DNA of 10,226 nt from Candidatus Methanoperedens sp. GTDB lineage: Archaea; Halobacteriota; Methanosarcinia; Methanosarcinales; Methanoperedenaceae. The stretch covers positions 1 through 10,226 of the forward strand of contig JAPZAN010000241.1 of the NCBI GenBank assembly GCA_027460605.1, written 5' to 3'. Every line of letters starts with the position of its first letter. Position 1 is the first letter of the stretch. The position numbers and the translations under genes are program-made. The notes beneath the pieces are model-generated. The model saw only the letters and a list, made by a program, of their open reading frames with translations, made no database searches and was not told the DNA's origin. Of this stretch, positions 1 through 6,001 are shown in pieces.

Positions 1-68
1 AATATAATACATACGAAGCAATACTTGCACAAACCGTTTATGACAAAACTTTCTGGGAGGTGATCGGG

Positions 69-275
69 TTGAAAATCTCTGCAAGGAACCAGATGAAAGG
101 CAAAGTAATAGAAGTTGAAAAAGAAGGTCTTATTGCAAAAGTTAAGATTTCTATCGAGCCGACAACGATAACAGCGGTCATCACGAAAGAGGCTGCTGAT
201 GCTCTTGCAATCAAAAAAGATGATAAAGTATTGGCGGTTGTAAAGGCAACCGAAGTCATGATAGGGAAAGAATGA
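69..275 (+). CDS. mop: Molbindin (Mop / TOBE domain), molybdate-tungstate binding protein
   Basis: This is a 68-residue single-domain TOBE (Mop) protein. Molbindins form small cytoplasmic oligomers that bind molybdate or tungstate and store or buffer it. The family signature MKISARNQMKGKV opens the protein and the typical ending (KATEVMIGK) closes it, so it is full length. I chose the TTG at 69 because a near-perfect archaeal ribosome binding site (GGAGGTGAT, 56-64) lies at normal distance and because family members begin exactly with MKISARNQ. An in-frame GTG at 60 lies inside that site and is less likely. The reading frame stays open upstream to the window edge, so a longer fused protein cannot be fully excluded. 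About 100 bases downstream, on the same strand, comes a tungstate importer whose ATPase has no TOBE domain of its own, which fits a shared role in oxyanion handling. Confidence 0.88.
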   Translation: MKISARNQMKGKVIEVEKEGLIAKVKISIEPTTITAVITKEAADALAIKKDDKVLAVVKATEVMIGKE

Positions 276-280
276 CTGAA

Positions 281-290
281 TCTTTTTGTT
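281..290 (+). terminator. T-rich putative terminator after mop
   Basis: A short T-rich run (TCTTTTTGTT) begins six bases after the mop stop codon. Archaeal intrinsic termination often needs only such T-tracts without a stem-loop. It sits between mop and the separate tupA promoter-like element. The evidence is composition and position only. Confidence 0.3.
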
Positions 291-321
291 AATTAAAATA
301 TTAAGAGCGACACAACTTTTT

Positions 322-337
322 CGAAACTTTTATTAAT
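322..337 (+). promoter_or_regulatory. BRE/TATA-like promoter of the tup operon
   Basis: CGAAAC (322-327) followed by TTTTATTAA (328-336) resembles an archaeal BRE plus TATA box. Transcription would be expected to start about 25 bases downstream, near 357. That gives a leader of fewer than 20 bases carrying a GAGG ribosome binding site (364-367) before the tupA ATG at 375. The element lies directly upstream of the inverted repeat at 343-362. Confidence 0.5.
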
Positions 338-342
338 TAGCA

Positions 343-362
343 TTATGTTTGAGTGAACATAA
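343..362. promoter_or_regulatory. Inverted-repeat operator, possibly ModE/tungstate-type, at tupA
   Basis: The repeat TTATGTT-N6-AACATAA is perfect, with 7-bp arms and a 6-bp spacer. It overlaps the expected transcription start, just downstream of the TATA-like element and 12 bases before the tupA ATG. A bound protein there would block initiation. Published ModE sites also have two AT-rich half-sites (TATATA-like) separated by six bases, and ModE-like regulators control molybdate/tungstate transport genes. The half-site here differs in sequence, so assignment to ModE or a tungstate-specific relative is an inference. Confidence 0.5.
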
Positions 363-374
363 AGAGGCAATAAT

Positions 375-1247
375 ATGAAAAACCTTTTTGCTAAAATAAT
401 TTTAGTTTCGATTTTAATATCGCTATTTGCTGGCTGCGTCCAGCAGGCACCGACTGTAAATACAACATCTCCGACATCGACTGCATCCGCTCCGCAGGAT
501 TTGCGCCTGGCTACGACAACTTCTACCTGCGATACGCGATTGCTCGATGTGCTGAACAAAAAATTCGAGGAAGAAAATAACGTAAAAATAAAAACGGTAT
601 GTGAAGGTACGGGTAAGGCGATTGCCACAGGAGAACTCGGGGCAGCGGACGTGGTAATGGTGCATGCAGTCCAGGCTGAATTAAAAGCAGTGGCTAACGG
701 GAGTTTCATAAACCGCACATACATGATGTACAATTATTTCGTAATCATCGGGCCTGAAAACGACCCAGCGGGTATAAAGAACGCAACAAATGCTACGGAT
801 GCTTTCCGCAGGATTGCTGCAAAACAGTCCCCCTTCATATCGCGCGGCGACATCTCGGGCACAGATATAATGGAAAAGTCAATCTGGAAAGCCGCGAACA
901 TCACACCAGGTGGAATGTGGTATCAATCTATAGGAAAAGGCATGGGTGAGACCATCACGACAGCCGACATCAAAAGTGGTTATACACTTTCTGACCGGGG
1001 AACATATCTTGCCATGAAGGATAAAATACAACTGAAGCTCCTTTTCGAATCTGACCAGAAGTATCTCTTCAACCCGTACCATGTCATGGCTGTGAACCCG
1101 GCGAAGTTCCCGGACGTGAAGTATGAACTTGCAATGAAATATATTAACTATACGACATCTCCGGAGGGACAGGAGATTATTGGAAACTATGGCAAGGACA
1201 AATACGGAGAAGCGCTTTTCGTGCCGGCAGCAGGTATTAAGGAGTAA
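375..1247 (+). CDS. tupA: Tungstate ABC transporter substrate-binding lipoprotein TupA
   Basis: This 290-residue extracytoplasmic protein captures tungstate for import by the TupBC membrane complex. It begins with a hydrophobic signal and a lipobox (LFAGC, Cys21), so it is probably a membrane-anchored lipoprotein, and a Thr/Ser/Pro-rich linker follows (about 22-42). The mature domain starts with the TupA hallmark LATTTST (45-51). It continues with family blocks such as CEGTGKAIATGELGAADVV, a block around MMYNYFVIIGPENDPAGI, SRGDISGTD and GYTLSDRGTYL. These separate TupA from molybdate-type ModA and WtpA. The length is normal. The ATG at 375 has a GAGG site 8 bases upstream. The stop codon overlaps the tupB start by one base (TAATG), indicating an operon. 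A putative operator sits just upstream at 343-362. Confidence 0.93.
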   Translation: MKNLFAKIILVSILISLFAGCVQQAPTVNTTSPTSTASAPQDLRLATTTSTCDTRLLDVLNKKFEEENNVKIKTVCEGTGKAIATGELGAADVVMVHAVQAELKAVANGSFINRTYMMYNYFVIIGPENDPAGIKNATNATDAFRRIAAKQSPFISRGDISGTDIMEKSIWKAANITPGGMWYQSIGKGMGETITTADIKSGYTLSDRGTYLAMKDKIQLKLLFESDQKYLFNPYHVMAVNPAKFPDVKYELAMKYINYTTSPEGQEIIGNYGKDKYGEALFVPAAGIKE

Positions 1248-1926
1248 TGAACAGTGCTGACTTCCTTTATCAGGGAATTATCAGGGCGTTTGAGCTGATA
1301 TTCAGCTTAAACCCCTATATCCTGAGCATAACAGGCGTTTCTATCAAAGTATCAGGCACAGCGACTATCCTTGCAACTCTTACCGCCATACCTCTTGCAT
1401 TTGCGCTGGCGTTTTTACACTTCAGGGGCAGGCAGGCGCTTATTGCCCTGGTGAACACGGGTATGGGGCTGCCCCCCGTTTTTGTGGGGCTTTTCATTTT
1501 TATCATGCTTGTGCCTGCAGGTCCTCTTGGCTTTACGAATAAAATATTCACGCCGCAAGCAATGATACTGGCCCAGTATATACTGGTCACGCCTATAATT
1601 ACCGGAATCTCACTTGCTGCAATAAAAGCTGTTCCCAAACCCATAATCGAGACTGTATATACGCTGGGAGGAAGGCTATATTAGCAGGTCTTGGTAGGGC
1701 GCTGGCTGAGGTGGGCGCCATCCTCATCGTGGGCGGCAACATCGCCTATACGGGCAGCGTGGGTGGAATAGGTGAAGGGGCATCTTACACGCGCACGCTC
1801 ACCACAGCGATAACGTCAGAGACGAGCAAAGGGGATATCTCAACATCCATTGCGCTCGGAATAATCCTCATCTCACTCAACCTTTCTATAAACATGCTGG
1901 CTAATTTTTTCCAGAGGAGGAGTTAA
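1247..1926 (+). pseudogene. tupB: Tungstate ABC transporter permease TupB, disrupted by frameshift/deletion
   Basis: TupB is the integral membrane permease that passes tungstate from TupA through the membrane. The first part (1247-1684) has hydrophobic segments and family sequence such as NTGMGLPPVFVGLFIF, and ends at a TAG shortly after ETVYTLGG. Family sequence resumes in another frame as KAILAGLGRALAEVGAILIV and runs to the TAA at 1924-1926. Without the break the two parts would make one permease of near-normal length. From memory of the family, roughly a dozen residues between TLG and the downstream helix are missing. The lesion is therefore a deletion of about 40 bases that also shifts the frame, near 1667-1674. 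This is the cytoplasmic EAA-type loop that docks on the ATPase. The downstream part could only restart at the GTG at 1711. The C-terminal part also has an unusual Gly-rich insertion (YTGSVGGIGEGAS). A sequencing or assembly error is possible. Confidence 0.8.
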
Positions 1927-2655
1927 GTGGAGGAATTATTCAGGATTGAAAACGTCTGCATGGCTTTCGGGAAAAAAGAAGTTTTAAAAAACATAAACCT
2001 GGGAATCAAGCGCGGCGAGATATTCGCCATAATAGGGCCAAGCGGAGCGGGAAAGACCACGCTTCTGCGGATACTTAACCTGTTTGAGAAACCACTGTGC
2101 GGAACCCTGATATTCAACGGGATTTCCCTTGATGCAGGTAAAACCGGCGACCTGAAGCGCAGGATGTCGCTGCTTTTCCAGACGCCTTCTGTTTTTAATG
2201 GGTCGGTTTTTGATAATGTGGCGTATGGATTGAAGGTTCGCGGCTTTGACAAAAGAGCAATTGAAAAAAAGGTCGGGGAAGCCCTGGATACCGTTGGACT
2301 TCCCGGCATGGGGAAAGAAAAAGCCAGCATGTTATCAGGTGGAGAGGCGCAGCGCATGGCTTTTGCAAGGGCTATAGTCTATGAACCGGAGATACTTCTT
2401 CTTGATGAGCCCACATCGAATCTTGACCCGGCCAATGTGGCAAATATAGAGGAAATCATAAAACGCATAAGGGATGAGCGCGGGACGACAATCCTGATAG
2501 CGACACACAATATCCCGCAGGTGAGGCGCATTGCCGACAGGGTGGGTGTGCTTTTAAACGGGGAATTAATCGAGGTGAATAGCAAAGAGGGGATTTTCAC
2601 GGCACCAAAGGATGAGAGGTCGGTGGCGTTCATAAGGGGGGAGATGATTTATTGA
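1927..2655 (+). CDS. tupC: Tungstate ABC transporter ATP-binding protein TupC
   Basis: This 242-residue ATPase is expected to power tungstate uptake from the cytoplasmic face of TupB. All ABC motifs are intact: Walker A GPSGAGKTT (37-45), Q-loop Gln85, signature LSGGEAQR (136-143), Walker B LLLDE (157-161), D-loop near 165-168 and switch His194. It ends soon after the ATPase core and has no TOBE domain, unlike ModC or WtpC, and this is usual for TupC. The GTG start at 1927 directly abuts the tupB stop and has a strong GAGGAGG site (1914-1920) in the end of tupB. It can therefore be translated despite the tupB lesion. It ends 14 bases from the convergent methyltransferase gene. Confidence 0.9.
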   Translation: MEELFRIENVCMAFGKKEVLKNINLGIKRGEIFAIIGPSGAGKTTLLRILNLFEKPLCGTLIFNGISLDAGKTGDLKRRMSLLFQTPSVFNGSVFDNVAYGLKVRGFDKRAIEKKVGEALDTVGLPGMGKEKASMLSGGEAQRMAFARAIVYEPEILLLDEPTSNLDPANVANIEEIIKRIRDERGTTILIATHNIPQVRRIADRVGVLLNGELIEVNSKEGIFTAPKDERSVAFIRGEMIY

Positions 2656-2669
2656 TTTTCCATGGACAT

Positions 2670-4022
2670 TCAATTTCGTCTCATCACTGCCCCGAAAAAC
2701 CCATCAGTACCATGAATATGCGGCAGCGACCTGAAGAATCCTTCTTCTGTCGTAAATTTCCCAAATATTTCAGGGTTCATTTCAGAAGCGGGAACCATAT
2801 GGAAATCCATATTCTCCTCAAGAAACCCCCACACAACCTCCTCATTTTCCTCCCTGCTGATGGTGCATGTTGCATAGACAAGCCTCCCGCCGGGTTTTAC
2901 AAGACCGCTATATTCCCTTATTATTTCTTTTTGCTTAGCAGAAAGCTCTCTTATATCCTCCTGTGTCAGCCTCCATTTCGAATCAGGGTTTCTCCTGAAT
3001 ACTCCCATGCCCGAACACGGCGCATCTATCAATACGCAATCAGCCCTGCATTTGTATTCACCAAGCATGTCCGTTTTAACAGTCCTGATGTTCAAAGCGC
3101 CTGCCCTTGCTGCCCGCCGCCTCAGGTTTGCAAGCTTTGAAGCGCTGGTTTCAAAAGCAATAATGGTACCTTTATTCTTCATCAGTCCTGAAAGGAACAG
3201 GGACTTTCCGCCGTTACCCGCACATGCATCCACAACAAATTCTCCAGGCTTTGCCGCTGTAAGAAGGGTAATAAGCTGGCTGCCTTCATCCTGAACCTCA
3301 AAAGCCCCGTTCGCAAAGGCATCTGTTTTAAAGATATCCTCTTTTTTATCAACAACAAGCCCGAAAGGCGAGAACATAGTTGGCGATGAAGTATAGCCCT
3401 CATGGTCAAGAGACTCCCGGAGAGATTCGCGTTTTGTCTTCAGGGGATTGGCGCGTATTGTTAAAGGAGGTTCGTGATTATTGGCAGCGCACAGCGCTTC
3501 CACCACGCCTGGTTCTTGAAACTCTTTCAGCCATTTTTCCACAATCCATACAGGGTGTGAATGATATATTGAGATATATTCAAGAGGTGTTTTTTCTTTA
3601 TCGGGGAAGGTAACTTCATCTTTATTTTTTATTATTCCCTCAACCGTTCTTTTTATAAAACCTTCGAACCTTTTCTCATCAACGCAAAGCGCCGTAGCGT
3701 TATTTATGACACCGGCAGCCGATGCCCCGGTAAACACTGCCTGGTAAGTGCAAATCCTGAGTATATTGAGAATATTTAAATCAATATCCGGGAGCGAGGC
3801 TCTTGATGCATGTCCGATAATATAATCAATCCGCCCGCGATGGCGCAGGATTCCGTAAATGAACCCAACGATAGTTGCTTTTTCGGCTGATGAAAAAGTT
3901 TCATTTTTAAAAATCCCTCCAAGCAGGATGTCGGGATATTTTTTCCCTGATAATATTGATTTCAGGAGCTGGAGGATAACAAAATAAGCTTTTTGTCTTA
4001 TGAAAACGCTGTTATTTCTCAA
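2670..4022 (-). CDS. NusB-fused RsmB/NOP2-type RNA (cytosine-5) methyltransferase
   Basis: This 450-residue protein transfers a methyl group from S-adenosylmethionine to C5 of a cytosine in rRNA or tRNA. An N-terminal NusB-like helical RNA-binding domain (about 1-140) is fused to an RsmB/NOP2/Sun methyltransferase domain. Motif I is DACAGNGGK (265-273), the SAM-binding loop. Motif IV is DAPCSGMG (333-340), with Cys336. Motif VI is YATCT (383-387), where Cys386 is the expected nucleophile and Cys336 the release cysteine. The architecture matches bacterial RsmB, but the target in this archaeon cannot be read from sequence. The start is a TTG at 4022, overlapping the end of the upstream ZPR1-like gene by 11 bases. 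An in-frame stop lies just upstream, so no longer start is possible. It is the last gene of a four-gene minus-strand operon and converges with tupC. Confidence 0.88.
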   Translation of the reverse strand: MRNNSVFIRQKAYFVILQLLKSILSGKKYPDILLGGIFKNETFSSAEKATIVGFIYGILRHRGRIDYIIGHASRASLPDIDLNILNILRICTYQAVFTGASAAGVINNATALCVDEKRFEGFIKRTVEGIIKNKDEVTFPDKEKTPLEYISIYHSHPVWIVEKWLKEFQEPGVVEALCAANNHEPPLTIRANPLKTKRESLRESLDHEGYTSSPTMFSPFGLVVDKKEDIFKTDAFANGAFEVQDEGSQLITLLTAAKPGEFVVDACAGNGGKSLFLSGLMKNKGTIIAFETSASKLANLRRRAARAGALNIRTVKTDMLGEYKCRADCVLIDAPCSGMGVFRRNPDSKWRLTQEDIRELSAKQKEIIREYSGLVKPGGRLVYATCTISREENEEVVWGFLEENMDFHMVPASEMNPEIFGKFTTEEGFFRSLPHIHGTDGFFGAVMRRN

Positions 4023-4590
4023 AAATTATCATACCGGTTTTAAGATGAGTAACCTCGTCCGCTGTAAGCTCCTTTTTCGTGGCATTTTCCGCAATTATGG
4101 CGCTGTTGCCCAGCGGGTCCTCGATGATAACGGTTATCTCATATTCTCCTGCCTTTATTTTTTCAAGAATCGAGAGAAGTTCCAGTGCGCGCTCTGTTTT
4201 TTCTTGTTCGCCCCAGCGCGTCACCATTCCAAGTATCTCTTCAACCCTGTCAAGCACGCCTTCGATATTAGAGACAAAAGATTCAGAGGCGGGTCCCGGC
4301 TCTATGTTTACACCGAGTTCAGGAATCCTTATCGTCCCTGACGTGGAACGCACCACCCGCGCGTCAAGGTCGTCCTGGTTTTTTATTTTCAATTCGTACC
4401 GCACAGGCTTACGCTGTGCCAGTATTAAAGTGTCCGAATACCGGAAGCCGCATTCGCAGAGGGAAGTTATATGCATCACTTCCCCGAAAAAAGGAATATT
4501 ATCCGGAACCCAGTTTGTCAGGAGTTCCTTATGACAAAGCGGACAAACGCTCCTGGTAACGGTTAATGGGTGAATTGGTTCAGAGTTCAC
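4012..4590 (-). CDS. ZPR1-related zinc-finger protein (archaeal ZPR1)
   Basis: This 192-residue protein has the archaeal ZPR1 layout: one zinc finger followed by one beta-rich domain. The finger ligands are Cys16-X2-Cys19 and Cys45-X-Cys47, and the family block NIPFFGEVMHITSLCECGFRY lies between and around them. Eukaryotic ZPR1 has two such modules and acts as a chaperone for elongation factor eEF1A. Archaeal members have one module, and a comparable role with aEF1A is plausible but inferred. The GTG start overlaps the sepF stop in a GTGA arrangement with no clear ribosome binding site, which suggests translational coupling. Its own end overlaps the methyltransferase start by 11 bases. The product is full length and the identification is firm at family level. 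Confidence 0.87.
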   Translation of the reverse strand: MNSEPIHPLTVTRSVCPLCHKELLTNWVPDNIPFFGEVMHITSLCECGFRYSDTLILAQRKPVRYELKIKNQDDLDARVVRSTSGTIRIPELGVNIEPGPASESFVSNIEGVLDRVEEILGMVTRWGEQEKTERALELLSILEKIKAGEYEITVIIEDPLGNSAIIAENATKKELTADEVTHLKTGMIIFEK

Positions 4591-4958
4591 TTTAACTTTT
4601 GTCTGTCGATTCTGACACCGCGCGGCGTTACAATGACCTGGTCTTCCTTTATCATTGCAATGTCGCCATGCACATCGCCAACAACCTGTTTTAAATCCTT
4701 AATCGCCCTGTCGAAAACCATTTTATCCTTTTTTGCAGGCGATACATCAATCATAAGGATATTCCCGCCGTATATCTGCTTCTTCAATTCCGGCATAATA
4801 TCAAGCCCGGAAAGTTCAGCTATCCGGATGAAAGTACCTGTCGGTTCATCTTTGAAACCCTCTTCGAATTCCGATAAATCAAGTTCTTGATATTCCTCTG
4901 CCTCTGCTTTTGCCTTTTTCCCGCTTCCAAGGAACTTATCTAAAAATTTCGACGCCAT
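4587..4958 (-). CDS. sepF: Cell division protein SepF (archaeal)
   Basis: This 123-residue protein anchors FtsZ to the membrane at the division site in archaea. A short amphipathic N-terminal helix (MASKFLDKFLG) serves as the membrane-targeting sequence. An acidic flexible linker follows (about 15-40), and then the SepF core (about 41-115), with TFIRIAELSGLDIM, GGNILMIDVSP and a C-terminal strand ending in VIVTPRGVRI. Archaeal SepF has been shown in Haloferax and Methanobrevibacter to recruit FtsZ and to be essential. The ATG at 4958 has a strong AGGTGATGATT site (4961-4971). It lies 33 bases after the PUA-protein gene and is coupled to the ZPR1-like gene by a 4-base overlap. No other division gene is visible in the window. 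Confidence 0.92.
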   Translation of the reverse strand: MASKFLDKFLGSGKKAKAEAEEYQELDLSEFEEGFKDEPTGTFIRIAELSGLDIMPELKKQIYGGNILMIDVSPAKKDKMVFDRAIKDLKQVVGDVHGDIAMIKEDQVIVTPRGVRIDRQKLK

Positions 4959-4991
4959 GAAATCATCACCTTTACTCCTTACTGTTTATAT

Positions 4992-5393
4992 CTATTTATT
5001 TATTTGAGCTCTTCCGATAGCGAGCGCCTTCCCATGAGCCTGTTCCACTACTATAACGAGGTCACCCTCCCTGATAGCAGGGTCGGCATCCACTATTCCC
5101 GGCGCCATTACGTCCGCCCCGTTTATAATGAATTTCACTGCCCCGGGGTCTACCACAACCCTGCGCCGGGAAGGGTTCAACTTGAGAGCGCCTTTTACTG
5201 TCGGGAATATCTTCCCTTCTATCTTGAATAATAGCGGTTCACCGTCCACGAAAATAAAATCCCGTTCATCCGACTCTACATATTCAAGCTTTTTTCCGCT
5301 AAAAGAAGAGGCATCTCCAAAGGCTTCCACAATATCATTGACGAGCGCCTTTTCTTCGGTTTTTCTCAATACATTCCGTGATTTTATTTTCAT
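4992..5393 (-). CDS. PUA-domain RNA-binding protein (archaeal MCT-1-like, DUF1947 type)
   Basis: This 133-residue protein has an N-terminal DUF1947-like domain (about 1-75; MKIKSRNVLRK and FIFVDGEPLLFKIEGKIFPT) and a C-terminal PUA domain (about 79-129; VVVDPGAVKFIINGADVMAPGI and AIREGDLVIVV). This is the layout of archaeal relatives of MCT-1/MCTS1, which in eukaryotes acts in translation reinitiation and ribosome recycling. A role in RNA or ribosome binding is therefore likely, but the partner is unknown. The start at 5393 matches the family N terminus. There is no ribosome binding site, and the ATG itself forms one arm of a perfect 9-bp hairpin in the leader. It is the first gene of the operon that continues with sepF, so control of this start could affect the whole unit. 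Confidence 0.88.
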   Translation of the reverse strand: MKIKSRNVLRKTEEKALVNDIVEAFGDASSFSGKKLEYVESDERDFIFVDGEPLLFKIEGKIFPTVKGALKLNPSRRRVVVDPGAVKFIINGADVMAPGIVDADPAIREGDLVIVVEQAHGKALAIGRAQINK

Positions 5394-5467
5394 AAAGGGT
5401 TACGCCCCTTTATGACGTCCCGAGTCACGCCTCGGGAGGGCGTGTTGGGGTATGCTTTGCATACCCC
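5391..5467 (-). promoter_or_regulatory. Structured leader with three perfect stem-loops, burying the PUA-gene start codon
   Basis: Read on the minus strand as RNA, three perfect hairpins follow one another. GGGGTATGC-AAA-GCATACCCC has 9-bp arms (5467-5447). CCCGAG-N6-CTCGGG has 6-bp arms (5436-5419). CATAAAGGG-N6-CCCTTTATG has 9-bp arms (5414-5391), and its last three bases are the start codon. Alternative pairings compete with the second and third: CACGCC (5444-5439) with GGCGTG (5431-5426), and ACGCCC (5443-5438) with GGGCGT (5407-5402). Weak TATA-like sequence (CTTTATCAA) on the minus strand near 5474-5485 would put the RNA start close to the first hairpin. The arrangement looks like a cis-regulatory switch or a palindromic repeat insertion. 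I do not recognise it as a known RNA family. Confidence 0.5.
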
Positions 5468-5583
5468 TTCGTTTGATAAAGCTTTCTTAAAGGTTTTCAT
5501 TTGCCACCAATAGTTTTAAATATTGTCCTGACCACTTTGGTGCACTATTGAATTAATAGTTTACTAATAACCAGGAGCGTTTT
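5394..5583. other. Divergent intergenic region between the PUA-sepF and LSm-L37e-purF operons
   Basis: These 190 bases separate two divergent housekeeping operons. The left third holds the GC-rich stem-loop cluster described separately. The right part is AT-rich and carries the promoter-like element for the LSm gene. It also contains a 7-bp inverted pair CAATAGT / ACTATTG that flanks the TATA-like element at about 30 bases spacing and might be fortuitous. I see no coding sequence or tRNA in it. Confidence 0.6.
5511..5523 (+). promoter_or_regulatory. TATA-like promoter of the LSm-L37e-purF operon
   Basis: TTTTAAATAT (5514-5523) is a good archaeal TATA-box match, about 65 bases before the LSm start. 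Transcription would begin near 5545, leaving a leader of about 40 bases that ends with an AGGAG ribosome binding site (5573-5577). The three genes downstream are separated by only 20 and 11 bases, so this is probably the promoter for all of them. Confidence 0.5.
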
Positions 5584-5799
5584 ATGGGAAACAGACCCCT
5601 CGACATTCTAAACAATGCATTAAATAAATCCGTACTGATACGGTTAAAGGGCTCAAGGGAATTCAGAGGCGAATTGCAGGGCTACGATATTCACATGAAC
5701 ATAGTACTGGAAAAAGCCGAGGAAATAAAAGAGAACGAGACAAAGAAACTTGGAACTGTAGTTGTCCGCGGGGATAATATAGTATTCATTTCTCCTTAA
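5584..5799 (+). CDS. Sm-like archaeal protein (LSm / SmAP1)
   Basis: This 71-residue Sm-fold protein is expected to form a heptameric ring that binds U-rich RNA, like archaeal SmAP1. The Sm1 motif spans about 15-45 and contains FRGELQGYDIHMNIVLEKAEE, with the RNA-contacting Asp35 and Asn39. The Sm2 motif is VVVRGDNIVFIS (59-70), with Arg62-Gly63-Asp64 at the RNA pocket. The ATG at 5584 has an AGGAG site at proper spacing. The next gene, 20 bases downstream, is ribosomal protein L37e. This pairing is widely conserved in archaea and is strong support for both calls. The length is normal for the family. Confidence 0.94.
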   Translation: MGNRPLDILNNALNKSVLIRLKGSREFRGELQGYDIHMNIVLEKAEEIKENETKKLGTVVVRGDNIVFISP

Positions 5800-5819
5800 A
5801 ATAAGAAAGGTGATAATAA

Positions 5820-5990
5820 ATGTCAAAAGGTACGCCGTCAATGGGTATGCGCCAGCATAAAACCCATATAAAATGCAGAAGATGCGGAAGCGTTTCATTT
5901 AATACCCATACAAAAATGTGTGCATCGTGCGGATTCGGCAAGACCACACGTATGAGATCATACAAATGGCAAGAAAAATGCGGATATTAA
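5820..5990 (+). CDS. rpl37e: 50S ribosomal protein L37e
   Basis: This 56-residue basic zinc-ribbon protein is a component of the large ribosomal subunit near the exit-tunnel region. Residues MSKGTPSMG at the start and RSYKWQEKCGY at the end are typical of L37e (eL37). Four zinc ligands are visible as Cys19-X2-Cys22 and Cys34-X2-Cys37. A strong ribosome binding site (AAGGTGAT, 5807-5814) precedes the ATG. The gene lies 20 bases after LSm and 11 bases before purF on the same strand. The assignment rests on clear sequence identity and on the conserved archaeal LSm-L37e neighbourhood. Confidence 0.95.
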   Translation: MSKGTPSMGMRQHKTHIKCRRCGSVSFNTHTKMCASCGFGKTTRMRSYKWQEKCGY

Positions 5991-6001
5991 GGTGACCCCG
6001 G

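Noticed and set aside
1..63. Open frames at the left edge (frame 1 ending in TGA at 61-63, and frame 3 running into mop) that could be the end of an upstream gene or a longer mop protein.
   Set aside because: Both are only about 20 codons with no recognisable family sequence, and the mop ribosome binding site explains the region.
1711..1926. The second half of tupB taken as a separate small membrane protein starting at GTG 1711.
   Set aside because: The sequence upstream of 1711 in that frame still matches TupB (KAILAGLGRALAEV), so it is the displaced 3' part of one gene.
2652..3140. Long plus-strand open frame (162 codons) opposite the methyltransferase gene.
   Set aside because: It is antisense to a clear RsmB-type gene, has no family features and no ribosome binding site of note; a coding shadow.
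4079..4534. Plus-strand open frame of 151 codons opposite the ZPR1-like gene.
   Set aside because: Shadow of a recognised gene, Ser-rich composition typical of antisense frames.
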